From NCBI GenBank assembly GCA_025960445.1, contig JAICIT010000014.1, forward strand, positions 1 through 14,687: a stretch of 14,687 nucleotides of DNA, read 5' to 3'. This stretch comes from Bradyrhizobium sp. GTDB lineage: Bacteria; Pseudomonadota; Alphaproteobacteria; Rhizobiales; Xanthobacteraceae. Each line of letters begins with the position of its first letter. The stretch's first letter is position 1. The position numbers and the translations under genes were made by a program. The notes under the pieces are model-generated. The model had not been told where the DNA came from, did no database searches, and saw only the letters and a program-made list of their open reading frames with translations. Positions 1 through 6,492 of the stretch are shown piece after piece.

Positions 1-612
1 GAGAACCTCGTAAAGTTTAGAGATTGCGGCGTTCACATGCTCGATTCCGCGGACGATATCCTTCCGGCGGCGCTGAACTATCTCGGTCTCGATCCCAATT
101 CGACTAAACAGGCCGATCTGGAAAAAGCAGCCGATCTCGTACTGAAGATCAGGCCCTATGTCCGAAAATTTCATTCATCGGAATATTTGAGCGCACTGGC
201 GACCGGCGAGATCTGCCTGGTGGTGGGTTGGTCCGGGGATATCATGCAGGCGCGGAGCCGCGCTGCGGAGGCAAACAACGGGATCGAAATCGGATATGCC
301 ATTCCGAAAGAGGGAGCGCAGATGTTTTTCGACAATCTTGCGATTCCGGCCGACGCCAAGAATGTATCGGAAGCCTATGAATTAATAAATTATCTCTATC
401 GCCCCGCGATCGCGGCAAGGAATTCCGACTTTCTGTCGTACCCGAACGGCAATCTGGAGAGCCAGAAGCTGGTCGACGCTAAAATTCTCAACGACAAGAA
501 CATCTACCCGGATGAGGCCATGCTGAAAAAGTTGTTCGTCATCACCGCCCGTGATCCGGCCACGCAACGAACAATCAACCGGCTCTGGACCAGGGTAAAG
601 ACCGGAAGATGA
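1..612 (+). CDS. potF: Polyamine ABC transporter periplasmic binding protein, PotF type (5' end outside window)
   Basis: This is the C-terminal part of an extracellular solute-binding protein that captures putrescine or a related polyamine in the periplasm and delivers it to an ABC permease. The frame is open from base 1, so the gene starts upstream of the window and about 203 residues are visible. The first in-frame ATG at 37 is internal, because family similarity continues before it. PotF-like stretches include ALNYLGLDPNS, RPYVRKFHSSEYL, CLVVGWSGDIMQA, IPKEGAQMFFDNLAIPADAKN and the ending RLWTRVKTG. The family assignment rests on remembered similarity to E. coli PotF. The exact ligand (putrescine, spermidine or other) cannot be told from this half. 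The gene ends only 4 bases from the stop codon of the convergent lpxXL gene. The permease and ATPase genes are not in the window. Confidence 0.9.
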   Translation, partial: ENLVKFRDCGVHMLDSADDILPAALNYLGLDPNSTKQADLEKAADLVLKIRPYVRKFHSSEYLSALATGEICLVVGWSGDIMQARSRAAEANNGIEIGYAIPKEGAQMFFDNLAIPADAKNVSEAYELINYLYRPAIAARNSDFLSYPNGNLESQKLVDAKILNDKNIYPDEAMLKKLFVITARDPATQRTINRLWTRVKTGR

Positions 613-630
613 GCCGCTATCGCCAGCGGC
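613..630. other. Small inverted repeat at the convergent potF/lpxXL junction
   Basis: GCCGCT (613-618) and AGCGGC (625-630) form a perfect 6-bp stem with loop ATCGCC. It lies directly after the potF stop and overlaps the last codons of lpxXL. There is no T-run on either side, so it is not a classical intrinsic terminator. It could act as a weak bidirectional barrier or be chance in GC-rich DNA. Confidence 0.3.
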
Positions 631-1549
631 GGTGCAGCCACAGCCATTGATCGGGATATTCGCGAATCCATTCCTCCATCACGGTGGTGACCGCCTGCAT
701 CGTTCCCTGAACATCGATCTCACCGGCGGCGTTGCGCGCCGGCATTACCTCCTCTGACAGTTCGGCACGAAACCGGTGGCCGGGGAGGCGGATGATCCGG
801 ACCCCGTGAATGGGGCACTCGATCTGGCGCAGGAGTCGCGCCAGCATGGGATTAGCTTTCGTCTTGCGGCCGAAGAACATAACGTCGACCCCGTTGGTGA
901 GGTATTGGTCGACGAGCATTGCAACGTGTTGGCCGTTTCGCAGCGCCTCGGCTAACCTGATCGGAGCGTCTCGACCCGCCGGAATTAACGTTCCCATTTT
1001 CACCGCGCGCATTTCCTGAATGGCGCGGTCGGCGGAAGCGATGTTTGGTCGGCGGTAGAGGATCGCGGCGTCCAGCCCATGAGCCACGGCGGCCAAAGCC
1101 GGCAATTCCCAGTTGCCCAGATGACCCGCAAAAATCAGCGCTGGTTTGCCATCAAGCCGCAACTGCGCGAACAGCTCATGAGTCCGTGGCCCGATTTCGA
1201 TCCGGCTCTGATCGGGCAGCGCCGGATCATGTTGCCAGATGTGATCGAGATGGGCGAATTCGGCGCCGATGCGGCCGAGATTATCCCAGACACCGCCAAG
1301 GATGGTCTCGATTTCCTTAGGCGATTTTTCCGGAAAGGCGGCGGTCAGATTGGCGCGTCCAATCTTTTGCTCGCGCATCAGAGGTCCGATCAGGCGAGCA
1401 ATGCGACCGAACAGATTGGCGGTCTTGATCGGATCGAAATAGCGCGTGATGCGCAGCATTCCGACGGTCAGGGCGCCGACTGCGAGTTCGATCGCAGGTT
1501 TGATCGTATCGCGAAGACGGGCTTTCGTGCGAAGGAGCAGAGGATGCAT
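617..1549 (-). CDS. lpxXL: Lipid A very-long-chain acyltransferase LpxXL (LpxL/HtrB family)
   Basis: This is a predicted inner-membrane acyltransferase of 310 aa that moves the long (omega-1)-hydroxy acyl chain from AcpXL onto the lipid A precursor. Family marks are the catalytic HX4E motif in GHLGNWE (His143, Glu148), YRRPN at about 166-170, MLVDQYLTNGVDVMFFG at about 211-227, and the conserved ending around EYPDQWLWLHRRW. The hydrophobic N-terminal stretch at about residues 18-32 fits the usual membrane anchor. The length matches LpxL enzymes of about 300 aa. The choice of LpxXL over ordinary LpxL/LpxM comes from its position as last gene behind acpXL, fabZXL and the two fabFXL genes; the sequence alone shows only the superfamily. 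The start is the ATG at 1549. It has no strong Shine-Dalgarno, and the frame is open a little further upstream. A gap of 60 bases separates it from fabF1XL. Confidence 0.85.
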   Translation of the reverse strand: MHPLLLRTKARLRDTIKPAIELAVGALTVGMLRITRYFDPIKTANLFGRIARLIGPLMREQKIGRANLTAAFPEKSPKEIETILGGVWDNLGRIGAEFAHLDHIWQHDPALPDQSRIEIGPRTHELFAQLRLDGKPALIFAGHLGNWELPALAAVAHGLDAAILYRRPNIASADRAIQEMRAVKMGTLIPAGRDAPIRLAEALRNGQHVAMLVDQYLTNGVDVMFFGRKTKANPMLARLLRQIECPIHGVRIIRLPGHRFRAELSEEVMPARNAAGEIDVQGTMQAVTTVMEEWIREYPDQWLWLHRRWR

Positions 1550-1609
1550 TAGAAACCCACGACCGTTTTGCCGAAATCTGCCGGCTTGAAAGCGCAGCTT
1601 GGGCCGGGG

Positions 1610-2887
1610 TTAAACAGGCTCGCGCGTCAGAATCAACGAGGCATTCTGGCCACCGAAGCCGAACGAGTTCGACATTACGGCGCTAACGCGAGCGTCGCGT
1701 GCCTTGTTGGGAACCACATCAAACGGAATCGCCGGATCGGGCACGTCGTAGTTGATGGTCGGCGGAATTCTCTGGTGCTCAAGCGTCAGCAGTGAAAACA
1801 CTGCTTCGACGGCACCCGCCGCCGACAGCGTGTGGCCGACCATGGATTTGTTGGAGGACACTGGAACCTGCCCGGTACGCTCACCGAACACGGTCGAGAT
1901 GCCCAGATACTCCATCTTGTCGTTTTCCGGCGTGCCGGTACCGTGTGCGTTGATGTAGTCGATTTCTTCCGGGCCGATGCCGGCATCGGCGAGCGCGTTG
2001 CGCACACATCCGATGATCGGTTTGCCATCCGGGCTGGAGCGCGTCCTATGGAACGAATCGGCCAATTCACCGCAGCCGGCGAGTACGCCAAGTATCCTGG
2101 CGCCGCGCGACGTGGCGGCTTCAAAGCTTTCCAGCACCAGCGCACCGGCGCCTTCCGCCATCACGAAGCCATCCCGGTTTTTTGCGAACGGCCGCACCGC
2201 GGCCTGCGGTGGATCGTTATGGGTCGACAACGCCGACAGCAATGAGAAGCGAACCAGCGCTTCTGGATTCACTGATCCGTCGGTCGCCACACATAACGCA
2301 GCGTCCGCTTCGCCCCGGCGAATGGCCTCGACACCGAGTTGAATGGCGGTGCCGCCGGAGGCACAGGCAGTTGAAAGCGAAATCGGAGAACCCTTGGTGC
2401 CAAATTTCTCCGCAAGATGATCTGCGACCGAGCCGAACTGGAATCGATGATGGTAGCGCGTGAATCGTCCACCGCCGCTGACCCGCAGGATGGAATCATA
2501 ATTGAAATCGGTTTCACCGGTCGCGCGTCCAAGCTCCAGTCGTTGCGGCCATTCGACTTCCACGGGAGCAACGGCGAGAAACAACGGTCCAGGAAAATCG
2601 GCTTTGCTCCCGATCGCAGCCTGCGCGACGGCTTCCTCCGTCGCGATATCGGCCAGGCGCTCGGAAAGATCCGTCGACGAAAACGGTTCGATCGGCACAA
2701 AGTCGACGGTGCCAGCCATCGTCGTTTTCAAGCCGTCTGTGGGAAAACGCGTGATGGTGCGGATTCCGGATTCGCCTGCTGTCAGCTTCTTCCAGTTGTC
2801 GGCCTTGCCGGCGCCGAGCGAAGTGACGACGCCCATGCCGGTCACGACCACGACCGGCCTTCCGAGTTTATCGCGCGGTGCTGCCAT
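1610..2887 (-). CDS. fabF1XL: Beta-ketoacyl-ACP synthase FabF1XL (catalytically complete KAS II type)
   Basis: This condensing enzyme of 425 aa extends acyl chains by two carbons using malonyl-ACP. In this cluster it is predicted to build the C26-C28 chain on AcpXL. The N terminus has VVVTGMGVVTSLG. The nucleophile is Cys175 in STACASGG. The catalytic histidines are His315 in INAHGTGTPENDKMEY and His352 in SMVGHTLSAAGA, with conserved Lys347 in SSNKS. The C-terminal SNSFGFGGQNASLIL is typical of FabF. I chose the ATG at 2887 because the ketosynthase fold begins at residue 11 or so and GAGG lies 9 bases upstream. An in-frame extension to 2953 would only run into fabF2XL. The start is 23 bases after the fabF2XL stop. 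Unlike its neighbour FabF2XL it has every active-site residue, so it is probably the working half of a pair. Confidence 0.9.
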   Translation of the reverse strand: MAAPRDKLGRPVVVVTGMGVVTSLGAGKADNWKKLTAGESGIRTITRFPTDGLKTTMAGTVDFVPIEPFSSTDLSERLADIATEEAVAQAAIGSKADFPGPLFLAVAPVEVEWPQRLELGRATGETDFNYDSILRVSGGGRFTRYHHRFQFGSVADHLAEKFGTKGSPISLSTACASGGTAIQLGVEAIRRGEADAALCVATDGSVNPEALVRFSLLSALSTHNDPPQAAVRPFAKNRDGFVMAEGAGALVLESFEAATSRGARILGVLAGCGELADSFHRTRSSPDGKPIIGCVRNALADAGIGPEEIDYINAHGTGTPENDKMEYLGISTVFGERTGQVPVSSNKSMVGHTLSAAGAVEAVFSLLTLEHQRIPPTINYDVPDPAIPFDVVPNKARDARVSAVMSNSFGFGGQNASLILTREPV

Positions 2888-2910
2888 GTTCCCCTGCCTC
2901 AGTGCCTTGC

Positions 2911-4125
2911 TCACCCGATCGCTTCGACCAGCGCCATACCTTCGCCGCGCCAATGACCGGCTCCGAGGACTACAATCTGCGACGGGGGCTTGGACATTTC
3001 AACCTCGAGGCCGCTGGGGTCGTTGGGTGGAAACAGCGCGCCGCGTGAAATCGAAAGCGCTGCCAAGCCTATTCCGAGCGGAAATTGCGTTTCCATATTG
3101 TGACCGAACGAGCTGCCGGTCGCTCGCACGGGGAAATTCCGATGTGCGTCCAGGAAGGCCCGCTCCTCCGACGTGGCAGGCTCCGCGCCTGTTGCGCCCG
3201 TTATGATCGCCCCCTGCTCACCCAGCTTGCCGCCGAGCTTGGACCAGAGCTTCTCCAGGCTGTTCGTTACCTCTCCCGGATGCTTCCGATGCGCAAGATC
3301 TGCGACCACGTTCGTCAGGCGCGCGTATGGCCTGGCGCCCCGGGCTTGCGCGTGTGCTTTGGATTCGATGACGAGAAAAGCTCCGGCCGAGCCGAGCGCG
3401 AAACCGGCATTGTTCTGGCGCTCCCAAACTGGAGCGAACTTTCCTTTAAGATTGAAGCCGCCGAATTCATAAAGGACCAGGAGGTCCTTGCGCTCGCCGT
3501 TTTGCGAGCCTCCGATCAGGGCGATTTCGCTCTGACCCGCAGCAATGCGTGCAAGCGCGATCCGCGCGGCATCAACTCCGGCGGTTTCCTCGCCCATGAA
3601 CGTGCGGGACGATCCGGTCACGCCATGAACGATGGCAATGTTGCCGGCCAGCAGATTCGAAAGCTGTGCCAAAAACAGGGTCGGCCGGAGATCGTTCATC
3701 AGCCGCTCGTTCAGAAAGCCGGGAGCCGAGTTGCCCCGGGCTTGTAAATTAAGAATGTTGCTGTCGACAGCCAGATCGCGTTCGCCGCCGCCCGCCGCGA
3801 CGATCATGTCCATCCGGCCGAGGATTTCCTTGTTCCCCTTCAAGCCCGCCGAATCCAGCGCGAGCCCCGCGGCGTAGGTCCCGATGCGCTGCCACGCCTC
3901 CATCTGGCGCTGGTCGCCCTTTTTCGGAATCTGGGTGTCCAGATTTACCGGCGCCCAAGGATGGACGATATACGGTGCGAAGGTTTTCTCATCGACATTG
4001 ACGCGTCGTGCGTTTAGCGCATCCCAATTCGCGTCCAGTCCCTCACCAAGCGACGTCGCCAGGCCGATACCGGTGATCCAAACTTCCGCTGGGCCCGGAG
4101 TTGAAGGCGACTTCGTCTCGGTCAT
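2911..4125 (-). CDS. fabF2XL: Ketosynthase-fold protein FabF2XL lacking the active-site Cys
   Basis: This 404-aa protein has the thiolase/ketosynthase fold, seen in VWITGIGLATSLGEG near the N terminus, GQSEIALIGGSQNG at about 197-210, and ATGSSFGHNMETQFPLG at about 335-351. Aligned by eye with FabF1XL, catalytic Cys175 becomes Glu180, the first His becomes Ala311 and Lys347 becomes Gly337; only the second His (His342) is kept. No cysteine occurs anywhere in the protein. It therefore cannot form the acyl-thioester of a normal condensing enzyme. This is the pattern of KS-beta (chain-length factor) subunits, where Cys is usually replaced by Gln. I infer a heterodimer with FabF1XL that sets chain length. 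The ATG at 4125 overlaps the fabZXL stop as ATGA, which implies translational coupling and supports this start over an in-frame extension to 4236. The gene order matches rhizobial fabF2XL. Confidence 0.85.
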   Translation of the reverse strand: MTETKSPSTPGPAEVWITGIGLATSLGEGLDANWDALNARRVNVDEKTFAPYIVHPWAPVNLDTQIPKKGDQRQMEAWQRIGTYAAGLALDSAGLKGNKEILGRMDMIVAAGGGERDLAVDSNILNLQARGNSAPGFLNERLMNDLRPTLFLAQLSNLLAGNIAIVHGVTGSSRTFMGEETAGVDAARIALARIAAGQSEIALIGGSQNGERKDLLVLYEFGGFNLKGKFAPVWERQNNAGFALGSAGAFLVIESKAHAQARGARPYARLTNVVADLAHRKHPGEVTNSLEKLWSKLGGKLGEQGAIITGATGAEPATSEERAFLDAHRNFPVRATGSSFGHNMETQFPLGIGLAALSISRGALFPPNDPSGLEVEMSKPPSQIVVLGAGHWRGEGMALVEAIG

Positions 4126-4592
4126 GGCAGAACGACCTGCTGAGGAAAGCCGATACGCTTGGCCACGGCATCCATGTGTCCGCGCAAGTCCGCATTCGGA
4201 AACGGGATATGGCTGAAGGTAATCGTGGCGTTGCACCGCAGCTTGCCGCCGACGCTGACCCTCGCCTGCGTTATTGCGTAACCCGAGCCATCGTGAAGCA
4301 GGCTGGCCTCGACACTGAGCAATTCACCGGGCGAGACGAAGCCGCGCATCTTGGCTTCCTTGACCGCGGCCAAAAACGGCATCCGCTCAAATTTCATAAG
4401 AGCGAGCAGCAGCCAGCCGGACGTCTGAGCCATCGACTCGATCAGCAACACGCCAGGCATGATTGGATAGCCCGGGAAATGCCCTTCGAAAATGGTGTTT
4501 TGCTGCGGAACCTGCGCCTCTACCGTGATGGATTTCTCATCCAGATTGAGGTCGGTGATCCGGTCGATCAGCTGGAAATATTCAAGGTGCAT
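4122..4592 (-). CDS. fabZXL: 3-hydroxyacyl-ACP dehydratase FabZXL
   Basis: This is a hot-dog-fold dehydratase of 156 aa that removes water from 3-hydroxyacyl-ACP to give trans-2-enoyl-ACP. Here it probably works on long chains carried by AcpXL. The FabZ signature is clear: FEGHFPGYPIMPGVL with catalytic His38, followed by LIESMAQ with catalytic Glu52. The length is close to that of ordinary FabZ (about 150 aa). The C-terminal part after about residue 125 is less conserved, so it may be specialised. The start ATG at 4592 lies 9 bases after the acpXL stop and has only a weak Shine-Dalgarno, so translation may depend on ribosomes from acpXL. Its stop overlaps the fabF2XL start by 4 bases. It is called FabZXL rather than housekeeping FabZ because of operon position. 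Confidence 0.88.
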   Translation of the reverse strand: MHLEYFQLIDRITDLNLDEKSITVEAQVPQQNTIFEGHFPGYPIMPGVLLIESMAQTSGWLLLALMKFERMPFLAAVKEAKMRGFVSPGELLSVEASLLHDGSGYAITQARVSVGGKLRCNATITFSHIPFPNADLRGHMDAVAKRIGFPQQVVLP

Positions 4593-4601
4593 GACGGGCG
4601 A

Positions 4602-4883
4602 TTAAGCGCCCTTGGCGGCGACCAATTCGTCGATTCGCGCGCTGAGGTTTTTCAGGACAAAGTACTGTTCGGTGGTGGCCTTGCCGTCGTTAACTTCCTG
4701 CGTCCATTTTTCCAGCGGCAGCTTGATCCCGAATGCCTTGTCGATCGCGAACGCAATGTCGAGAAAATCGAGGCTGTCGATGCCCAAATCATCGATTGCA
4801 TGGCTTTCCGGCGTGATCGTGTCGCGTGGGATGTCGCAGGTTTCCGCGATAATCGTGGCGACCTGATCAAATGTTGATGACAT
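4602..4883 (-). CDS. acpXL: Acyl carrier protein AcpXL for very-long-chain fatty acid of lipid A
   Basis: This dedicated acyl carrier protein of 93 aa holds the growing C26-C28 chain on a 4'-phosphopantetheine arm before transfer to lipid A. The arm attaches to Ser37 in [18 protein letters not shown]. The sequence tracks remembered rhizobial AcpXL closely: the first residues [12 protein letters not shown], the segment [13 protein letters not shown], and the ending [18 protein letters not shown]. AcpXL differs from housekeeping AcpP by its longer C-terminal half, which is seen here. The ATG at 4883 has AAAGG 7 bases upstream. An in-frame extension to 5009 is rejected because it runs through the promoter and has no family similarity. 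It is the first gene of the lipid A operon, with a leader of about 90 bases after a sigma70-like promoter. Confidence 0.95.
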   Translation of the reverse strand: MSSTFDQVATIIAETCDIPRDTITPESHAIDDLGIDSLDFLDIAFAIDKAFGIKLPLEKWTQEVNDGKATTEQYFVLKNLSARIDELVAAKGA

Positions 4884-4980
4884 CACTAAGCCTTTGATAG
4901 ATTGATGATAAATTCCAAAATGGCACGGAGGCCATACGTAGTGCGCCGGAATGCCCGATCCCCATCCGGAGTCGAGTGCC

Positions 4981-5009
4981 CGTATATCGGAGCGGCGCTC
5001 TGAGTTCAA
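4981..5009 (-). promoter_or_regulatory. Predicted sigma70-like promoter of the acpXL operon
   Basis: Read on the minus strand, TTGAAC (5009-5004) is followed after exactly 17 bases by TATACG (4986-4981). These match the -35 box at 4-5 of 6 positions and the -10 box at 4 of 6. The start of transcription would fall near 4974, giving a leader of about 90 bases before the acpXL ATG. No other promoter is needed downstream, since the five genes are spaced by at most 60 bases. Confidence 0.55.
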
Positions 5010-5052
5010 TGGAGCCGGGATGGGCGGGCTGGATTAGGTTTCCGGACCAAAC

Positions 5053-5065
5053 GGCCCGACGGGCC
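5053..5065 (-). terminator. Candidate weak terminator after the small membrane-protein gene
   Basis: GGCCC-GAC-GGGCC forms a 5-bp GC-only stem 9 bases past the stop of the gene ending at 5074. On the minus strand it is followed by GTTTGG, so the U-tract is poor. It could separate that gene from the acpXL promoter just downstream. It is weak and unproven. Confidence 0.35.
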
Positions 5066-5073
5066 TTGAACCT

Positions 5074-5418
5074 TTAGAAATGCGGTGTGGAGATGCGGGC
5101 GCAATCACGCCGGCCCATCAGCACGCAATCCTGGGTGTTGCGCAAATCGGCAATGCTCATGGCGAGCCATATGCCGACTGCGGTCAGGGCGACGGTAAAG
5201 GCGAAGGCCGCCACGTTCGCCAGCATGCGCTGACGAAAATCGTCTGGCTCATCCCGGGGCTGCTCGTAGCGCGACAGATCGCCTGGCTGTCCCTTCGCGT
5301 CGTCACCAGGACGTTGGTCCGCTGAATATCCCCGTTCCGGCGGCCGCGCCGCGGTGCGCGGGCGGAATTTAAGCACGCGGTGCTCTTCCTGGGACGTGAT
5401 GGGCTGCTGGCTATTCAC
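5074..5418 (-). CDS. Uncharacterised single-pass membrane protein
   Basis: I do not recognise a named family for this 114-aa protein. Residues 1-60 are polar, rich in Pro, Arg, Asp and Gln, and probably disordered. One hydrophobic helix follows at about 67-90 (NVAAFAFTVALTAVGIWLAM). A short tail holds two cysteines, Cys98 and Cys106, in NTQDCVLMGRRDCARIS. With Arg/Lys-rich sequence before the helix, the N terminus is probably cytoplasmic and the Cys pair periplasmic, where a disulfide could form. The start is GTG at 5418, with GGAG 9 bases upstream. It lies 80 bases after the KirBac stop on the same strand and about 190 bases before acpXL, so it could share a transcript with the channel. Nothing in the sequence gives a function. 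I believe similar small proteins exist in Bradyrhizobium-like genomes, but I cannot check this. Confidence 0.65.
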   Translation of the reverse strand: MNSQQPITSQEEHRVLKFRPRTAARPPERGYSADQRPGDDAKGQPGDLSRYEQPRDEPDDFRQRMLANVAAFAFTVALTAVGIWLAMSIADLRNTQDCVLMGRRDCARISTPHF

Positions 5419-5498
5419 TGCTTCCAGCTCCGATACATCTTCATCTTAGCACGCCAGCTTATGAGGCTCAGAAAAATCTCGCCATGCCGGTAAGGGAG

Positions 5499-6380
5499 CT
5501 ATCCCTCCATAGTCTCATGGAACCTGCCGTAGTCTATTCTAAGCCGGCCTTCTTCCGATGTATCGAGGATATCGGCATAACGCTGGCCGAAGCGAAGCTC
5601 GGAATGGTCATAGGACTTTCGCGCGTGCACGGTTTGGGCCGCGACCACATCATATCCTGACACAACCACGACCAACGAAACCGCCGATGCGCCGAGCGCT
5701 TCTGGGTCGAGGCCGTAAAGCGGACTTTCCGGATCGATCACGTGATAGAGCGTCCAGCTCAAGGCGAGCGCGGGATGTTCGTTTCGAACCAGCCGCAATT
5801 CATAAAACCGCCGGAACGATTGCCCTTCAAGGCTCATCTCATTCTTCAGCAGCCACAACCTTGCCGATGCGTTGCCGATGATGTTGTGACGCTCATTGGC
5901 GAAACGAATCATCAGGGTCGGCTTGCCGTCGTGGCTTGAAATGACAGGGTGGTCAGCGAACAGCAATCGGGCATTCGGGCGCGCGAACCGCGCGAAGATT
6001 AGCCCGGTCATCAGTGACATCGAGAAGATGCCCGTGAACAACTCAACAGCGGCGACGAAATGCCCATAGTGGGTCTGCGGATGCATGTCGCCATAGCCGG
6101 CGGTCGAAAGCGTTTCAATGCTGAAATAGAGATAATCGATGTACGCGCCCTGCACATTCGATATCGGCTGATTCCCGATCCAGTAAAAGATGGCGAACAC
6201 CGCGTTGAACCCGATGAAGACCAACGCCGCCCCGCCGATAAAGGAAGGCCATGAGGCGGTCATGCAGCGATGGCTGATATCTGCCCAGAAGCTGAGCCGA
6301 AGACCCTCGGCGATGACTTCCCGGCCGCCGAGCCGGACGATGCGTCGTTTCGATTTTCGTTCACCGGGGCGGTTGGCCAT
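5499..6380 (-). CDS. KirBac-type inward rectifier potassium channel
   Basis: This is a predicted inner-membrane potassium channel subunit of 293 aa, acting as a tetramer. An N-terminal amphipathic slide-helix region covers about residues 22-40. TM1 is at about 46-67. The pore loop contains FSIETLSTAGYGDMHP, with the selectivity filter at 93-97. TM2 is at about 106-132 and ends in the typical LIFARFARPNARLLFA. The remainder, about 135-290, is the cytoplasmic immunoglobulin-like IRK domain, with KirBac-like stretches LMIRFANERHNIIGNA, YELRLVRNEHP and IDYGRFHET. The filter reads TAGYG where KirBac channels normally have TVGYG. The ATG at 6380 follows AAGAAG, a weak ribosome site. It is transcribed away from the ParB-like gene at 6493, and the 112 bases between them must hold both promoters. 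Confidence 0.92.
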   Translation of the reverse strand: MANRPGERKSKRRIVRLGGREVIAEGLRLSFWADISHRCMTASWPSFIGGAALVFIGFNAVFAIFYWIGNQPISNVQGAYIDYLYFSIETLSTAGYGDMHPQTHYGHFVAAVELFTGIFSMSLMTGLIFARFARPNARLLFADHPVISSHDGKPTLMIRFANERHNIIGNASARLWLLKNEMSLEGQSFRRFYELRLVRNEHPALALSWTLYHVIDPESPLYGLDPEALGASAVSLVVVVSGYDVVAAQTVHARKSYDHSELRFGQRYADILDTSEEGRLRIDYGRFHETMEG

Positions 6381-6492
6381 CTTCTTTGAAATCTCTTCGG
6401 GCGCTTGGTAACCTCGTCAATGGCCGATGCCATCAAGGTACAATCAGGCAAACATTAGCACTACTTTGCCAACTCAGACGGAGGTTCAAGCC

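Noticed and set aside
1079..1552. Plus-strand open frame antisense to lpxXL
   Set aside because: Shadow of a gene with an intact HX4E acyltransferase motif.
3085..3747. Plus-strand open frame of 220 codons antisense to fabF2XL
   Set aside because: Shadow of the ketosynthase-fold gene, with Arg/Cys-rich composition and no domain.
4101..4877. Plus-strand open frame of 258 codons antisense to fabZXL and acpXL
   Set aside because: It is the mirror of two clear genes with catalytic motifs on the minus strand; GC-rich DNA commonly leaves such frames open. No domain or ribosome site seen.
4884..5009. N-terminal extension of AcpXL to an upstream ATG at 5009
   Set aside because: The extension crosses the predicted promoter and has no AcpXL similarity; the ATG at 4883 has its own ribosome site.
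6416..6444. TACAAT as a -10 box for the ParB-like gene
   Set aside because: No acceptable -35 box lies 16-18 bases upstream; the promoter of this divergent region stays unassigned.
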